Source: G965279335 sp965279285 (GTDB taxonomy: Bacteria; Pseudomonadota; Gammaproteobacteria; DSM-16500). From it: a DNA stretch of 64,000 nucleotides. The first letter of the stretch is position 1, and each line of letters starts with the position of its first letter. Below are positions 16,361-24,990 of this stretch, piece by piece. A program made the translations under genes and the position numbers. The DNA lies in assembly GCA_965279285.1 (NCBI GenBank), contig OZ257148.1, positions 2,046,001 through 2,110,000 on the forward strand, written 5' to 3'. Below the pieces are notes generated by a model. It searched no databases, was not told the origin of the DNA, and worked only from the letters and a program-made list of their open reading frames with translations.

Positions 16361-18178
16361 ATGGATGAAATAAATGAAATACTAAAAACATGCCGAGTTT
16401 TTTCCTTACTCAATGATGATGTCAGGAAAACATTGCTGCCTAGCATTACTAAAGTCAGCTTAAATCAAAATGAAATCTTATTTTACCAAGGTGATACAGC
16501 CAATGCTGTTTATATCGTCGCACAAGGAAAACTTGGTGCAGAGTTAACATCGATCACCGGCGAAACAAAAATTATTGGTCAAATTAATCCAGGGGAAACG
16601 GTGGGTGAAGTTGGTGCTTTAACTCAAGAACCACGCTCAATCACCATCAAAGCACTAAAAGAAACGACCTTACTTAAAATACCTGCCTCTGTTTTTTCTG
16701 CGTTGTGCCATCAATTCCCGGCATTAATGCTAGCAACAGTGCAACCTATCATTACTCGATCTAATAATCTTATTCAAATGCTATCCAAGGAAAGTGACAG
16801 TAAAAATATTATTCTTATCCCTGCACATGATGATATTAACTTAACTGTGCTGGCAGAAAAATTAATTCAGCTGGCGGAACGACATAATAAATTATTAGTT
16901 TTTTCTGATTATCAAGCGGAGTTTGCTAATAAACAAGAAGCAGCCACTGTCACCAAAGAAAGCATCAAACAATTAGCACGCACAAAAAAATCTGCATTAC
17001 GTCATCTCTATATCTTACAATCACATGACACACCTCTTGCAAGAATCGCTTTTAAAAAAGTCGATCGACTTTTTATTGTAGGTGATGGCAACAGCAAAAC
17101 AGCGCCGCGAATTGATGCGCATATTCTCGATCAAATTAAAAGCCATCGTTTATATCTGCAATCTGAACCCGAGCTCGTTTTATTATATCCAGAAAAAACA
17201 AAAGCGCCGATCAATACAGCTGCTTGGTTATCACTCATGCAATTTGGCATGCATCATCATATCCGCATGGATCAAAGCAAAGATTTTCAACGCTTAATGC
17301 GCTTTATCCGTGGCAAAGCCGTTGGTGTAGTATTAAGCGGTGGGGGAACTCGTGGGTGGGCACATTTAGGGGCAATAAAAGCTTTACGTGACTCTAAAGT
17401 GCCTATCGATATCATTGGCGGCACTAGCGTGGGTGCACTCGTTGCGGCCTGCTATGCCTCTAGTCAGAGCTACACTGAGACCTTAGAAAAGTTTAGCAAT
17501 ATTGCTACTCGCTCAGAACACTCTATTTCTTGGAAAAATTTAACTTGGCCAACCGTGTCACTCTTTAATGCGAAAAATTTTACTCAATCACAAGAGGAAG
17601 TATTTCAGCAATTACAAATCGAAGATTTATGGTTATCTTATTTTTGCATCTCCACCAATTTAAGCACCAGCAATGAAGAAATCTTACGCAGCGGCACTTT
17701 ATGGGAAAAAACACGTGCCAGCTCAGCATTACCCGGCATTATACCACCCATGGTATTAAACGGAGATATTCATATGGACGGTGGATTATTAAATAATTTA
17801 CCCGTCGATGTGATGCGCCAATTTGTTGGCGTAAGAGGGAAAGTCATTGCTATCGATTTAAATAGTTTTGCGCCTAACCACAAAAAATATATTTTTCCAC
17901 CTATTCTTACTTTTATTGATTTATTAAAAACAAAATTTAAATGGGGTCAAACTCAATATAAATTCCCAAGATTTATTGATACATTTTTCCGTGGTTTATT
18001 TGTTGGATCTTTTTTAAAATCTAAACAAAATGGTACAGCTGCGAATATTTATGTTTGTCTGCAATTAAATAAATTTAAGTTATTAGCATCAAACAAAGAA
18101 CAAGCAGCACAGCTAATCGAAATTGGCTATCAGGAAACATTGTTAAAATATTTATATGATGTGAATAAAAAAAACTAA
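16361..18178 (+). CDS. Cyclic-nucleotide-domain patatin-like phospholipase (NTE/RssA type)
   Basis: A 605-residue protein. Residues about 10-125 form a cyclic-nucleotide-binding fold (GETVGEVGALTQEPRS matches the phosphate-binding cassette). After a linker, residues 320-500 form a patatin domain: oxyanion GGGTRGWAHLG, nucleophile elbow GTSVG with S356, and the dyad aspartate D473 in DGGLLNNLP. Relatives include bacterial homologues of neuropathy target esterase, lysophospholipases acting on membrane lipids. Whether the N-terminal domain binds cAMP is not certain, since the arginine-containing cassette is loosely kept. It is probably co-transcribed with the DegQ-like gene upstream, pointing to envelope stress or lipid turnover. 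Confidence 0.88.
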   Translation: MDEINEILKTCRVFSLLNDDVRKTLLPSITKVSLNQNEILFYQGDTANAVYIVAQGKLGAELTSITGETKIIGQINPGETVGEVGALTQEPRSITIKALKETTLLKIPASVFSALCHQFPALMLATVQPIITRSNNLIQMLSKESDSKNIILIPAHDDINLTVLAEKLIQLAERHNKLLVFSDYQAEFANKQEAATVTKESIKQLARTKKSALRHLYILQSHDTPLARIAFKKVDRLFIVGDGNSKTAPRIDAHILDQIKSHRLYLQSEPELVLLYPEKTKAPINTAAWLSLMQFGMHHHIRMDQSKDFQRLMRFIRGKAVGVVLSGGGTRGWAHLGAIKALRDSKVPIDIIGGTSVGALVAACYASSQSYTETLEKFSNIATRSEHSISWKNLTWPTVSLFNAKNFTQSQEEVFQQLQIEDLWLSYFCISTNLSTSNEEILRSGTLWEKTRASSALPGIIPPMVLNGDIHMDGGLLNNLPVDVMRQFVGVRGKVIAIDLNSFAPNHKKYIFPPILTFIDLLKTKFKWGQTQYKFPRFIDTFFRGLFVGSFLKSKQNGTAANIYVCLQLNKFKLLASNKEQAAQLIEIGYQETLLKYLYDVNKKN

Positions 18179-18205
18179 TCTATATTGTAAAAATAGTACG
18201 CTCTT

Positions 18206-18290
18206 ACTGAGCCGCGACTGTCAGGGAGCGTTACTAGAGCGTTAGTAGCTTTGCTGGGGTCATAACGCTCCCTAACGGTCGCGGCTCGGT
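18206..18290. repeat. Palindrome of the GAGCCGCGAC type
   Basis: The left arm (ACTGAGCCGCGACTGTCAGG, then GAGCGTTA) and a near-perfect complement ending GGTCGCGGCTCGGT enclose an AGAGCGTTAGTAGC-containing loop. It differs from classes A and B and occurs once here. It is followed at about 18287-18325 by three short direct copies of a GGTTCRGT-like motif. It lies between the convergent lipase and mlaB genes. Confidence 0.7.
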
Positions 18291-18337
18291 TACATAATGG
18301 TTCGGTTACAGAACGGTTCAGTCACACAGCAGCTCGA

Positions 18338-18640
18338 TTACACAGATTGTAATATAGAATCCAAACCACACACCCCAGCAATCGACATTAACTGCGGCGG
18401 AATATTTTTAAAACTAATCGGTTTGTTATGCTGCTTTGCCCACTTAAGCCATTCAACTAACAAAGCTAAACCCGCGCTATTACTTGCTTGCACTGCAGAA
18501 AAATCAAAATGCAATTCAGCACATTGAATTAATAATGGCAAACTTTGTTCCCACAAAGCTGCCACACTAAAAAAATTAAAATCGCCGGCAACGAGCAGGC
18601 GATTATTTTCTAAAGTAAGAGTAGCTGTTTTTGTTAGCAA
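18338..18640 (-). CDS. mlaB: STAS-domain protein MlaB
   Basis: A 100-residue single STAS domain; the core motif SNSAGLALLVEWLKWA corresponds to the conserved site of MlaB. It binds the ATPase MlaF in the cytoplasm and stabilises the MlaFEDB phospholipid transporter. It lies 3 bp after mlaC, the last gene of the mla operon. Anti-sigma-factor antagonists share the fold, but the context decides. Confidence 0.88.
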   Translation of the reverse strand: MLTKTATLTLENNRLLVAGDFNFFSVAALWEQSLPLLIQCAELHFDFSAVQASNSAGLALLVEWLKWAKQHNKPISFKNIPPQLMSIAGVCGLDSILQSV

Positions 18641-18643
18641 AAT

Positions 18644-19279
18644 TTAAGTTCCATCATTTGACGAATTATGGTTAGCAAGGTCTTTAATTAAATTAGCCAT
18701 ATCTTCATGATCTAATTTATCAGCAAATTGTGATCGAAAACTTTGTAACATACTGATACCTTCAACCACCATATCATATAATTTCCATTGCGAACCCGCT
18801 CTCACTAAATCATAACTCACTGAAATGGATGGGCCATCAGAACGGATAATTTGGCTGTCTACTTTCACCGTATTTTTGCCAGCAGAACCACCACGAACAG
18901 GATAAAACTTTATGGTTTGATCTGTGTACTCAGCTAAAGCGGAAGCATAGGTTCGCTGTAATGTAATCGTAAATTCACGCTTAAACTGTGCTCGTTGTGC
19001 TGGCGTTGCTGAGCTCCAGGTACGCGCTGGCAATACTCGCCTCGACATTTCATCAAGATCCGCATGTGGCACCACAATCTGATTAGCCAGAGAATAAACT
19101 CGTGATGGATTACTTTTTAATGTAGTACCTTGTGCTCTCAAAGCAGACATCATTTCATCCGCAATGGATTGCAATAAGCGCACGGGATCACTTGCATCAG
19201 CCGCATAATTGTTTCCTATCCAACACATTGAAACCAATAATAGAGCCATGGTAATTAATTTAGAAAAATTTTTTTTCAT
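18644..19279 (-). CDS. mlaC: Periplasmic phospholipid-binding protein MlaC
   Basis: A 211-residue protein with a signal peptide (MKKNFSKLITMALLLVSM, ending near NYAA). The mature chain has the MlaC/Ttg2D fold features: DPVRLLQSIADEMMSAL, the VVPHADLDEMSRRVL block and the SVSYDLVRAGSQWKLYDMVVEGISML strand-helix end. It ferries phospholipids across the periplasm between the outer-membrane MlaA complex and inner-membrane MlaFEDB. It is separated from mlaD by a 154-bp class B element, which is unusual inside this operon. Confidence 0.93.
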   Translation of the reverse strand: MKKNFSKLITMALLLVSMCWIGNNYAADASDPVRLLQSIADEMMSALRAQGTTLKSNPSRVYSLANQIVVPHADLDEMSRRVLPARTWSSATPAQRAQFKREFTITLQRTYASALAEYTDQTIKFYPVRGGSAGKNTVKVDSQIIRSDGPSISVSYDLVRAGSQWKLYDMVVEGISMLQSFRSQFADKLDHEDMANLIKDLANHNSSNDGT

Positions 19280-19343
19280 TGCTAATCTCCCGTCGTTGTT
19301 GCGTTTGGTTTGTTAAAATTACTTAATGTCTGTCGTTTAAATC

Positions 19344-19497
19344 AATCACCATTCAGCGACGAGAGAGCGTGTGAGTGTGGTACTTAAAATACCGCTCCAA
19401 GCGAAACATCCTGGTTTTAGGCTTGCCATCCATGGCAAGCAAGTCGCTTTATTTTAAGTACCACACTCACACGCTCTCTCGTCGCTGAATGGTGATT
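19344..19497. repeat. Class B palindromic element, copy 2, inside the mla operon
   Basis: Perfect 47-bp inverted arms (19344-19390 and 19451-19497) flank the 60-bp class B core, here in inverted orientation. The outer ends carry CACCATTCAGCGACGAGAGAG, the motif shared with class A flanks. It occupies nearly the whole gap between mlaD and mlaC. Confidence 0.92.
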
Positions 19498-19512
19498 TAA
19501 ACTATTAAATAA

Positions 19513-20010
19513 TTACTTTTTCTTCTCCCCACCCGGAGCATCACTTGATTTATTATTACTTAACTTAAACATCAACTGACCAATTAACTTTTCTAAAATC
19601 ATAGCCGAGTGTGTATCGGTTATCTCACTACCTTGTTTTAAAAACGTTGCGCTATACATCGGTGTAATAGCAACATAATTATCACCTAACAATCCTGCTG
19701 TCATAATACTCGCAGAAGAATCACTGGGGATATCATTCACTGAATCGCGAATCCGCATTTTTACTACGGCTTTAAATGTTGTGGAATCCAAATTAATGCC
19801 GGTTACTTCACCTACTGTTACACCACCCATCTTAACAGCAGAACGCACTTTTAATTGACCCACATCTTCAAATGCCGCGGTGACAGCGTAACCTGGCTCT
19901 TGAAAAAAACTCGTTAATCCACTCACTTTAAATGCCAACGTAATTAAAGCCAAAATAGTCACTAATAAAAATAAACCTACAGCTGTTTCAATAGTCCGCT
20001 GCGATAACAT
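19513..20010 (-). CDS. mlaD: MCE-domain lipid transporter subunit MlaD
   Basis: A 165-residue protein with one N-terminal membrane helix (VGLFLLVTILALITLAF) and one MCE domain (YAVTAAFEDVGQLKVRSAVKMGGVTVGEV). Six copies form a ring that guides phospholipids through the MlaFEDB complex. The ATG at 20010 is chosen because it gives a TGATG overlap with mlaE and lies about 6 nt after an AGGGGG site; another ATG at 20016 would sit directly against that site. Downstream genes mlaC and mlaB follow only after a palindromic element. Confidence 0.93.
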   Translation of the reverse strand: MLSQRTIETAVGLFLLVTILALITLAFKVSGLTSFFQEPGYAVTAAFEDVGQLKVRSAVKMGGVTVGEVTGINLDSTTFKAVVKMRIRDSVNDIPSDSSASIMTAGLLGDNYVAITPMYSATFLKQGSEITDTHSAMILEKLIGQLMFKLSNNKSSDAPGGEKKK

Positions 20011-20789
20011 CACCATCCCCCTATCATCATCGCGGTTAATACAAAGTCCAAGCCCAATATCGCTAATGAAGAAAACACAACCGTACGCGTTGTTGCATTA
20101 GCAATACCCGCGGACGTAGGCTCTGCATCATAACCCTGATATACAGCTATCCAAGACACCACAAAACCAAACACAACACTTTTAATCAAGCCATTAATAA
20201 TATCCGCATGAAATTCAACGGACGATTGCATATTTGACCAAAAAGTTCCTGCATCCACACCTAACCATTTTACTCCCACCAAATATGCACCATAAATTGC
20301 GGTAAGATTAAAAATAGTTGTTAGTAAAGGCATCGAAATAAATCCACCCCAAAGCCGCGGCGAAATAACACGTTGTAGTGGATCAACCGCCATCATTTCC
20401 ATACTGGATAATTGCTCAGTGGCTTTCATTAAACCGATTTCTGCTGTTAAAGCAGACCCTGCGCGCCCAGCAAATAATAATGCCGTGACAACGGGCCCTA
20501 ATTCACGTGCGACACTTAATGCTACCATAGGACCGAGCTCAGCAGTGGCACTAAATTTCGCTAAAATATGATAACCTTGCAAAGCCACGACCATACCAAT
20601 AAATAAACCTGACACAATAATAATAGCGAGTGATAACACACCTTCAGCAAAAATTTGTTGAATTAATAGCGGCAAACCTTTACGAAAATTAGGCACACGT
20701 AAAATGACACTTAATAACAACAACCCCGCTTTACCATATTGACGTAATAGATGCAGACCAAAACGCCCTAATGAGGCTATCGAATTCAT
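20010..20789 (-). CDS. mlaE: Mla permease subunit MlaE
   Basis: A 259-residue inner-membrane permease of the phospholipid ABC transporter. It has about five to six membrane segments; the MlaE-family blocks LGPMVALSVARELGPVVTALLFAGRAGSALTAEIG and the following MKATEQLSSMEMMAVDP coupling-helix region are intact. A GAGGAG site precedes the ATG, whose first bases overlap the mlaF stop (ATGA). The tight overlaps of mlaF, mlaE and mlaD show translational coupling. Confidence 0.95.
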   Translation of the reverse strand: MNSIASLGRFGLHLLRQYGKAGLLLLSVILRVPNFRKGLPLLIQQIFAEGVLSLAIIIVSGLFIGMVVALQGYHILAKFSATAELGPMVALSVARELGPVVTALLFAGRAGSALTAEIGLMKATEQLSSMEMMAVDPLQRVISPRLWGGFISMPLLTTIFNLTAIYGAYLVGVKWLGVDAGTFWSNMQSSVEFHADIINGLIKSVVFGFVVSWIAVYQGYDAEPTSAGIANATTRTVVFSSLAILGLDFVLTAMMIGGW

Positions 20790-21586
20790 GAACCACTCCT
20801 CATTAAATCTTGTTCTAAGCTCAATGCTGGAAAGTGAAAAGGCACAGGGCCATCCGGATAACCATGCATAAATTGCTGTAATTGCGCGGAATTATTTTGA
20901 CTAATCGATGCCGGTGTACCTTGACCAATAACTTTGCCATCAGCAATCACATAAACGTAATCAGCAATTCCTAATGTTTCTTCCACATCATGCGAAACAA
21001 TAATGGTTGTTAAACCTAAAGCATCGTTCAAGGTACGAATTAATTTTACTAAAACACCTAATGAAATAGGATCTTGGCCAGTAAACGGTTCATCATACAT
21101 AATTAAACTAGGATCTAAAGCAATCGCACGCGCTAAAGCAACTCGTCGCGCCATACCGCCAGATAATTCGCTTGGCATTAATTCATGCGCGCCACGTAAA
21201 CCCACCATTTCAAGCTTAGTGAGGACGAGTGTTCGGATCATACTGTTTGATAAACGAGTGTGTTCGCGTAAAGGAAAGGCAACGTTTTCAAAAACTGTCA
21301 GATGCGTAAATAACCCACCGACTTGAAATAACATACCCATTTTTTTGCGTAATTTATACAGTGAGCGCTGACTAAGCTGATGAATATTTTGGCCATCAAC
21401 AATGATTTGACCCTGATGAGGTTTTAACTGAGCACCAATCAAACGGAGTAAGGTTGTTTTCCCTGTACCACTCGGCCCCATGATTGCTGTCACTTTTCCA
21501 CGCGGTATATGGATATCGACACCATGAAAAATGGGCCGGCCATTGCGCTGAAAATCTAAATGACTTATTTCAACTAAATTTTCCAT
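20786..21586 (-). CDS. mlaF: Mla ABC transporter ATPase MlaF
   Basis: A 266-residue ABC ATPase: Walker A GPSGTGKTTLL, Q-loop MLFQVGGLF, signature LSGGMARRVALARA, Walker B LIMYDEPFTGQDP, H-loop VSHD. It powers phospholipid movement by MlaFEDB, with MlaB bound to its C-terminal part. First gene of the minus-strand mla operon; an AGGGATGAG site precedes the ATG. It is divergent from kdsD, with a class A element filling much of the shared upstream region. Confidence 0.95.
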   Translation of the reverse strand: MENLVEISHLDFQRNGRPIFHGVDIHIPRGKVTAIMGPSGTGKTTLLRLIGAQLKPHQGQIIVDGQNIHQLSQRSLYKLRKKMGMLFQVGGLFTHLTVFENVAFPLREHTRLSNSMIRTLVLTKLEMVGLRGAHELMPSELSGGMARRVALARAIALDPSLIMYDEPFTGQDPISLGVLVKLIRTLNDALGLTTIIVSHDVEETLGIADYVYVIADGKVIGQGTPASISQNNSAQLQQFMHGYPDGPVPFHFPALSLEQDLMRSGS

Positions 21587-21617
21587 CTCATCCCTATAGC
21601 ACCCTTGCGACTTTACC

Positions 21618-21766
21618 TAACTACTCAGCAGTTAGAGAGCTTGGTGGGCACGCTGCGCTTTGCCCACCCTACAAAAGCTTGTCATGCCAGCGCGCTTCTA
21701 GCTGGCATCTAGTAGGGTGGGCAAAGCGCAGCGTGCCCACCAAGCTCCCTGGCTGCTGAATAGTTA
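21618..21766. repeat. Class A palindromic element with outer arms and nested module
   Basis: The core is 21643-21741. The outer arms TAACTACTCAGCAGTTAGAG... and the near-complement ending GGCTGCTGAATAGTTA extend it to 149 bp. The loop holds a second small palindrome (CTTGTCATGCCAGC ... GCTGGCATCTAG, about 21679-21713), also found in the elements at 32477 and 48837. It lies between the divergent mlaF and kdsD starts rather than at gene ends. Confidence 0.88.
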
Positions 21767-21888
21767 CAACTTTACCCTCTATGATACAAGGTGTTAGCCA
21801 ATTAAAAAACTTTTTTATCAGGTAATATGTTACATCACCATCAAAACACGGTAATATACGCACAAAAGCTATCTTTAAAGGAAAACCT

Positions 21889-22863
21889 ATGCAAGACGTT
21901 GAAAAATTATGCGCCCTAGGACGAGCGGTTATCGAGACAGAGGCTCAATCTATTCAAGCACTTAGCGTTCGCATTGATGCTCACTTTGCTAAAGCGTGCC
22001 AACTTTTATTGGATTGCCAAGGCCGCATCATTGTCATGGGTATGGGAAAATCTGGACATATTGCTCGAAAAATTGCTGCCACCTTTGCCAGCACGGGTAG
22101 CCCAGCCTTTTTTATCCACCCTGGCGAAGCCAAACATGGCGACTTTGGTATGATTACTCAACACGATGTATTATTGGCTATCTCTAACTCCGGTGAAACT
22201 GAGGAAATTTTATCCATCCTCCCTTTTCTTAAACGTTTAAACTTACCGCTCATCACTCTTACTGGCAAAGATCAATCCACGCTTGCCAAAGCAGCGACCA
22301 TTAACATTGATGTGAGTGTTGAAAAAGAAGCTTGTCCATTAGGTCTTGCTCCTACTTCAAGCACCACCGCAGCGCTAGTGATGGGTGATGCTCTTGCTAT
22401 TTCTTTATTAGAAAAGCGCGGCTTTACCGCAGAAGACTTTGCCTTATCTCATCCAGGTGGCATTCTCGGTCGCAGATTGTTATTAAAAGTGGATGAAATC
22501 ATGCATATCGGTGATGCTATTCCTAAAGTTGATTTTGATGCGACGCTAAAAGCTGCACTCATGGAAATGACACAAAAAAAATTAGGTATGACCACCATTA
22601 TTAATCGCGATAATCAACTTGCGGGTATTTTCACTGATGGTGATATACGCCGTGCTTTTGATAATAATGCTGATATTCACAAAACCAATATTCAAGAAAT
22701 TATGTCAAAAAACCCTAAAGTCATCAGCCCAGGAATGCTAGCTGCTGAAGCCTTACACATTATGGAAAGCTATAAAATTACTTCTTTAGTTGTCATTGAC
22801 AAAAACCGCAGTCCCTTAGGCATAGTCCACATGCACGATATTCTCCGTGCTGGAGTTATGTAA
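21889..22863 (+). CDS. kdsD: Arabinose-5-phosphate isomerase
   Basis: A 324-residue enzyme converting ribulose-5-phosphate to arabinose-5-phosphate, the first step to Kdo for LPS. An N-terminal SIS domain (about 35-170; GMGKSGHIARKIAATFASTGSPAFFIHPGEAKHGD) precedes two CBS domains (about 200-320). An AAAGGAAAA site lies before the ATG. In E. coli kdsC follows; here lptC follows directly, so the 8-phosphate phosphatase must be elsewhere or replaced. Confidence 0.95.
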   Translation: MQDVEKLCALGRAVIETEAQSIQALSVRIDAHFAKACQLLLDCQGRIIVMGMGKSGHIARKIAATFASTGSPAFFIHPGEAKHGDFGMITQHDVLLAISNSGETEEILSILPFLKRLNLPLITLTGKDQSTLAKAATINIDVSVEKEACPLGLAPTSSTTAALVMGDALAISLLEKRGFTAEDFALSHPGGILGRRLLLKVDEIMHIGDAIPKVDFDATLKAALMEMTQKKLGMTTIINRDNQLAGIFTDGDIRRAFDNNADIHKTNIQEIMSKNPKVISPGMLAAEALHIMESYKITSLVVIDKNRSPLGIVHMHDILRAGVM

Positions 22864-22873
22864 TGACGCGCTT

Positions 22874-23440
22874 ATGACACTAAAAAATGCCATGATTTGC
22901 CTACTCTTGATTATCGCTATCAGTTTAAGCACATGGTCAATTTTAGTTTCTACCCAATCCAAACCACATTTACAAGTTGAAAACTCTAATTTACCCGATG
23001 CTGTTATGGAAAATGTAGTTGCTCTGATTCTGAATAAAGAAGGCACTCCCTCACTAAAAGTAACAACACCGAAAATGACGCATTACGCCAGCAATGATGC
23101 CACTGAAATTGAAAAGCCTATCGTAACCGTTTATCGACACTCCCCTAACCCTTGGCACATTAGCTCTAACTATGCCAAAGCCAGCAAAGGAATCAGTGAA
23201 ATTCTTTTTTGGGATCATGTTGTCTTGCACCACCTAGAAGATAAAGAAAATCCCACCACAACCATGAGCACAGATACCTTAACTATTTTTCCCGATAAAC
23301 AAACAGCACAAACAGACCAAGCCATTACGATTAAACAACCCGACACAATAGTCCACGCCATTGGTATGCTAGCCAACATGAATAATGGTACGATTGAGCT
23401 TCTATCAAAAGCGGAAGGCGAATATGCCCCTACCTCTTAA
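22874..23440 (+). CDS. lptC: LPS export protein LptC
   Basis: A 188-residue bitopic protein with one N-terminal membrane helix (NAMICLLLIIAISLSTWSILV) and an LptC/OstA-like beta-jellyroll in the periplasm, which passes LPS from LptB2FG to LptA. The family is poorly conserved; the call rests on size, topology and position between kdsD and lptA. The ATG at 22874 gives the usual short cytoplasmic tail; an in-frame ATG at 22847 inside kdsD would add nine residues. Confidence 0.85.
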   Translation: MTLKNAMICLLLIIAISLSTWSILVSTQSKPHLQVENSNLPDAVMENVVALILNKEGTPSLKVTTPKMTHYASNDATEIEKPIVTVYRHSPNPWHISSNYAKASKGISEILFWDHVVLHHLEDKENPTTTMSTDTLTIFPDKQTAQTDQAITIKQPDTIVHAIGMLANMNNGTIELLSKAEGEYAPTS

Positions 23441-23945
23441 TAGTGCTTTACGATGTGCATCGACAGCTATTTTAATGTTGATATGGGTTTTTTCTTGCTA
23501 TGCGCTACCCAAAGATAATGAACAAGCCATTCAAATTCTCGCTGATTCTAGCTTAATTAATTACAAAACAGGTGTTAATATTTACGAAGGCAATGTCGCG
23601 ATTAATCAAGGCAGCACTCACCTACTTGCTGACCGAGTCGTTACTAAAAATAATACGCAACATAAAATGGCCGAAGCAACTGCCTATGGAATAAAAAAAT
23701 TAGCCGAATACTCCACCTTACCAAAAGAAAATGATCCAGTGCTCACAGCCAAAGCAAAAATTATTCGCTATTATCCGCCAAAAGCAACAGTTATCTTAGA
23801 AGACCATGTCATCGTTACACAAGGCGAAAATAGCTTTCATGGCGCGCTCATTGTGTATAATATTCAAGATCAAACCGTGACGGCACCGGCCAACAACAAT
23901 GGCCGAGCTGTTATTATTATCGAACCGAAGCAAGTAAAAACATGA
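23424..23945 (+). CDS. lptA: LPS transport periplasmic protein LptA
   Basis: A 173-residue protein with a signal peptide (residues about 1-28, ending CYALP) and the OstA-like LptA fold: IQILADSSLINYKTGVNIYEGNVAINQGSTHLLADRV is the typical first strands. LptA polymerises into the bridge carrying LPS across the periplasm. The ATG at 23424 follows a GGAAGGCG ribosome site and overlaps lptC by 17 bp; an earlier in-frame start at 23385 would put a charged stretch before the signal peptide. lptB overlaps its end by 4 bp. Confidence 0.92.
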   Translation: MPLPLNSALRCASTAILMLIWVFSCYALPKDNEQAIQILADSSLINYKTGVNIYEGNVAINQGSTHLLADRVVTKNNTQHKMAEATAYGIKKLAEYSTLPKENDPVLTAKAKIIRYYPPKATVILEDHVIVTQGENSFHGALIVYNIQDQTVTAPANNNGRAVIIIEPKQVKT

Positions 23946-24667
23946 ATACATTACGCATTCAAAATTTAAGTAAAAAATATAAATCACGCACCGTGGTAAA
24001 AAACGTTTCATTAGAATTGGAACGTGGCACTATCGTCGGCCTACTCGGGCCTAATGGCGCTGGAAAAACGACTTCTTTTTATATGATAGTGGGTTTAATC
24101 AGCTGCGATGAAGGGAGTATTTTTTTAGATGACAAACCGATTACCACATTACCTGTCCATGCACGTGCTCAACTGGGTATTAGTTATCTTCCACAAGAAG
24201 CTTCTATTTTTCGCAAGCTCTCTGTTGCTGATAATATTATGGCGATTCTTGAATTACGCCAAGAACTCAATAAAGAACAAAGAATCATTCAACTCGATAA
24301 ACTCTTAAAAGAATTTCACATTGAGCACATTCGTGACACCTTAGGTATTAGTCTATCTGGCGGCGAGAGACGACGTGTTGAAATTGCACGAGCATTAGCA
24401 ACCGAGCCCAAATTTATTTTACTGGATGAACCCTTTGCGGGCATTGATCCTATCTCAGTCATCGATGTTAAAAAAATTATTTCCCATTTACAAGCACGTG
24501 ATATTGGCGTTTTAATCACTGATCATAATGTACGTGAAACTTTAGATATCTGCGAACGCGCCTATATTGTTAATCAAGGGGAAATTATTTGTGAAGGCAC
24601 CCCACAAGAAGTACTTAAAAACCAGCAGGTAAGAACGGTTTATTTAGGCGAAGAATTTAATTTATAA
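23942..24667 (+). CDS. lptB: LPS export ABC transporter ATPase LptB
   Basis: A 241-residue ABC ATPase: Walker A GPNGAGKTTSF, signature LSGGERRRVEIARAL, Walker B FILLDEPFAGIDP and the H-loop ITDHNVRETL are typical of LptB. It drives extraction of LPS from the inner membrane with LptFG. It overlaps lptA by 4 bp. In many gammaproteobacteria rpoN follows; here hpf follows directly after 16 bp. Confidence 0.96.
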   Translation: MNTLRIQNLSKKYKSRTVVKNVSLELERGTIVGLLGPNGAGKTTSFYMIVGLISCDEGSIFLDDKPITTLPVHARAQLGISYLPQEASIFRKLSVADNIMAILELRQELNKEQRIIQLDKLLKEFHIEHIRDTLGISLSGGERRRVEIARALATEPKFILLDEPFAGIDPISVIDVKKIISHLQARDIGVLITDHNVRETLDICERAYIVNQGEIICEGTPQEVLKNQQVRTVYLGEEFNL

Positions 24668-24683
24668 ACTCAGGAGAAACCTT

Positions 24684-24974
24684 ATGCAAATTAATTTCAC
24701 TGGACAAAATATTGAGATCACGCAAGCATTAAAAACGGTAGCAACTGAAAAATTACAAAAGTTAGAAAAACGATTTACTCACATTAGCAACATAAATATT
24801 ATTTTCAGAGTCGAAGGTGTATTTCAAATCACTGATGCGACCGTTATTGTTAACAAAACAACATTACATGCTTCAGCGAAAGCGGACGATATGTATAAAG
24901 CGATTGATGAATTAGTTGATAAACTCGCAACACAAATGACCAAGCACAAAGAAAAATTAACCAATCATCGTTGA
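24684..24974 (+). CDS. hpf: Ribosome hibernation promoting factor
   Basis: A 96-residue short-form HPF/YfiA protein: MQINFTGQNIEITQALKTVATEKLQKLEKRF opens the fold, and the basic C-terminus is short, so it is the form that helps make 100S ribosome dimers together with RMF. A CAGGAGAAA ribosome site precedes it. Its place after lptB is conserved in gammaproteobacteria, although rpoN is missing between them. Confidence 0.93.
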   Translation: MQINFTGQNIEITQALKTVATEKLQKLEKRFTHISNINIIFRVEGVFQITDATVIVNKTTLHASAKADDMYKAIDELVDKLATQMTKHKEKLTNHR

Positions 24975-24990
24975 TGGTAATAATTTTAAA

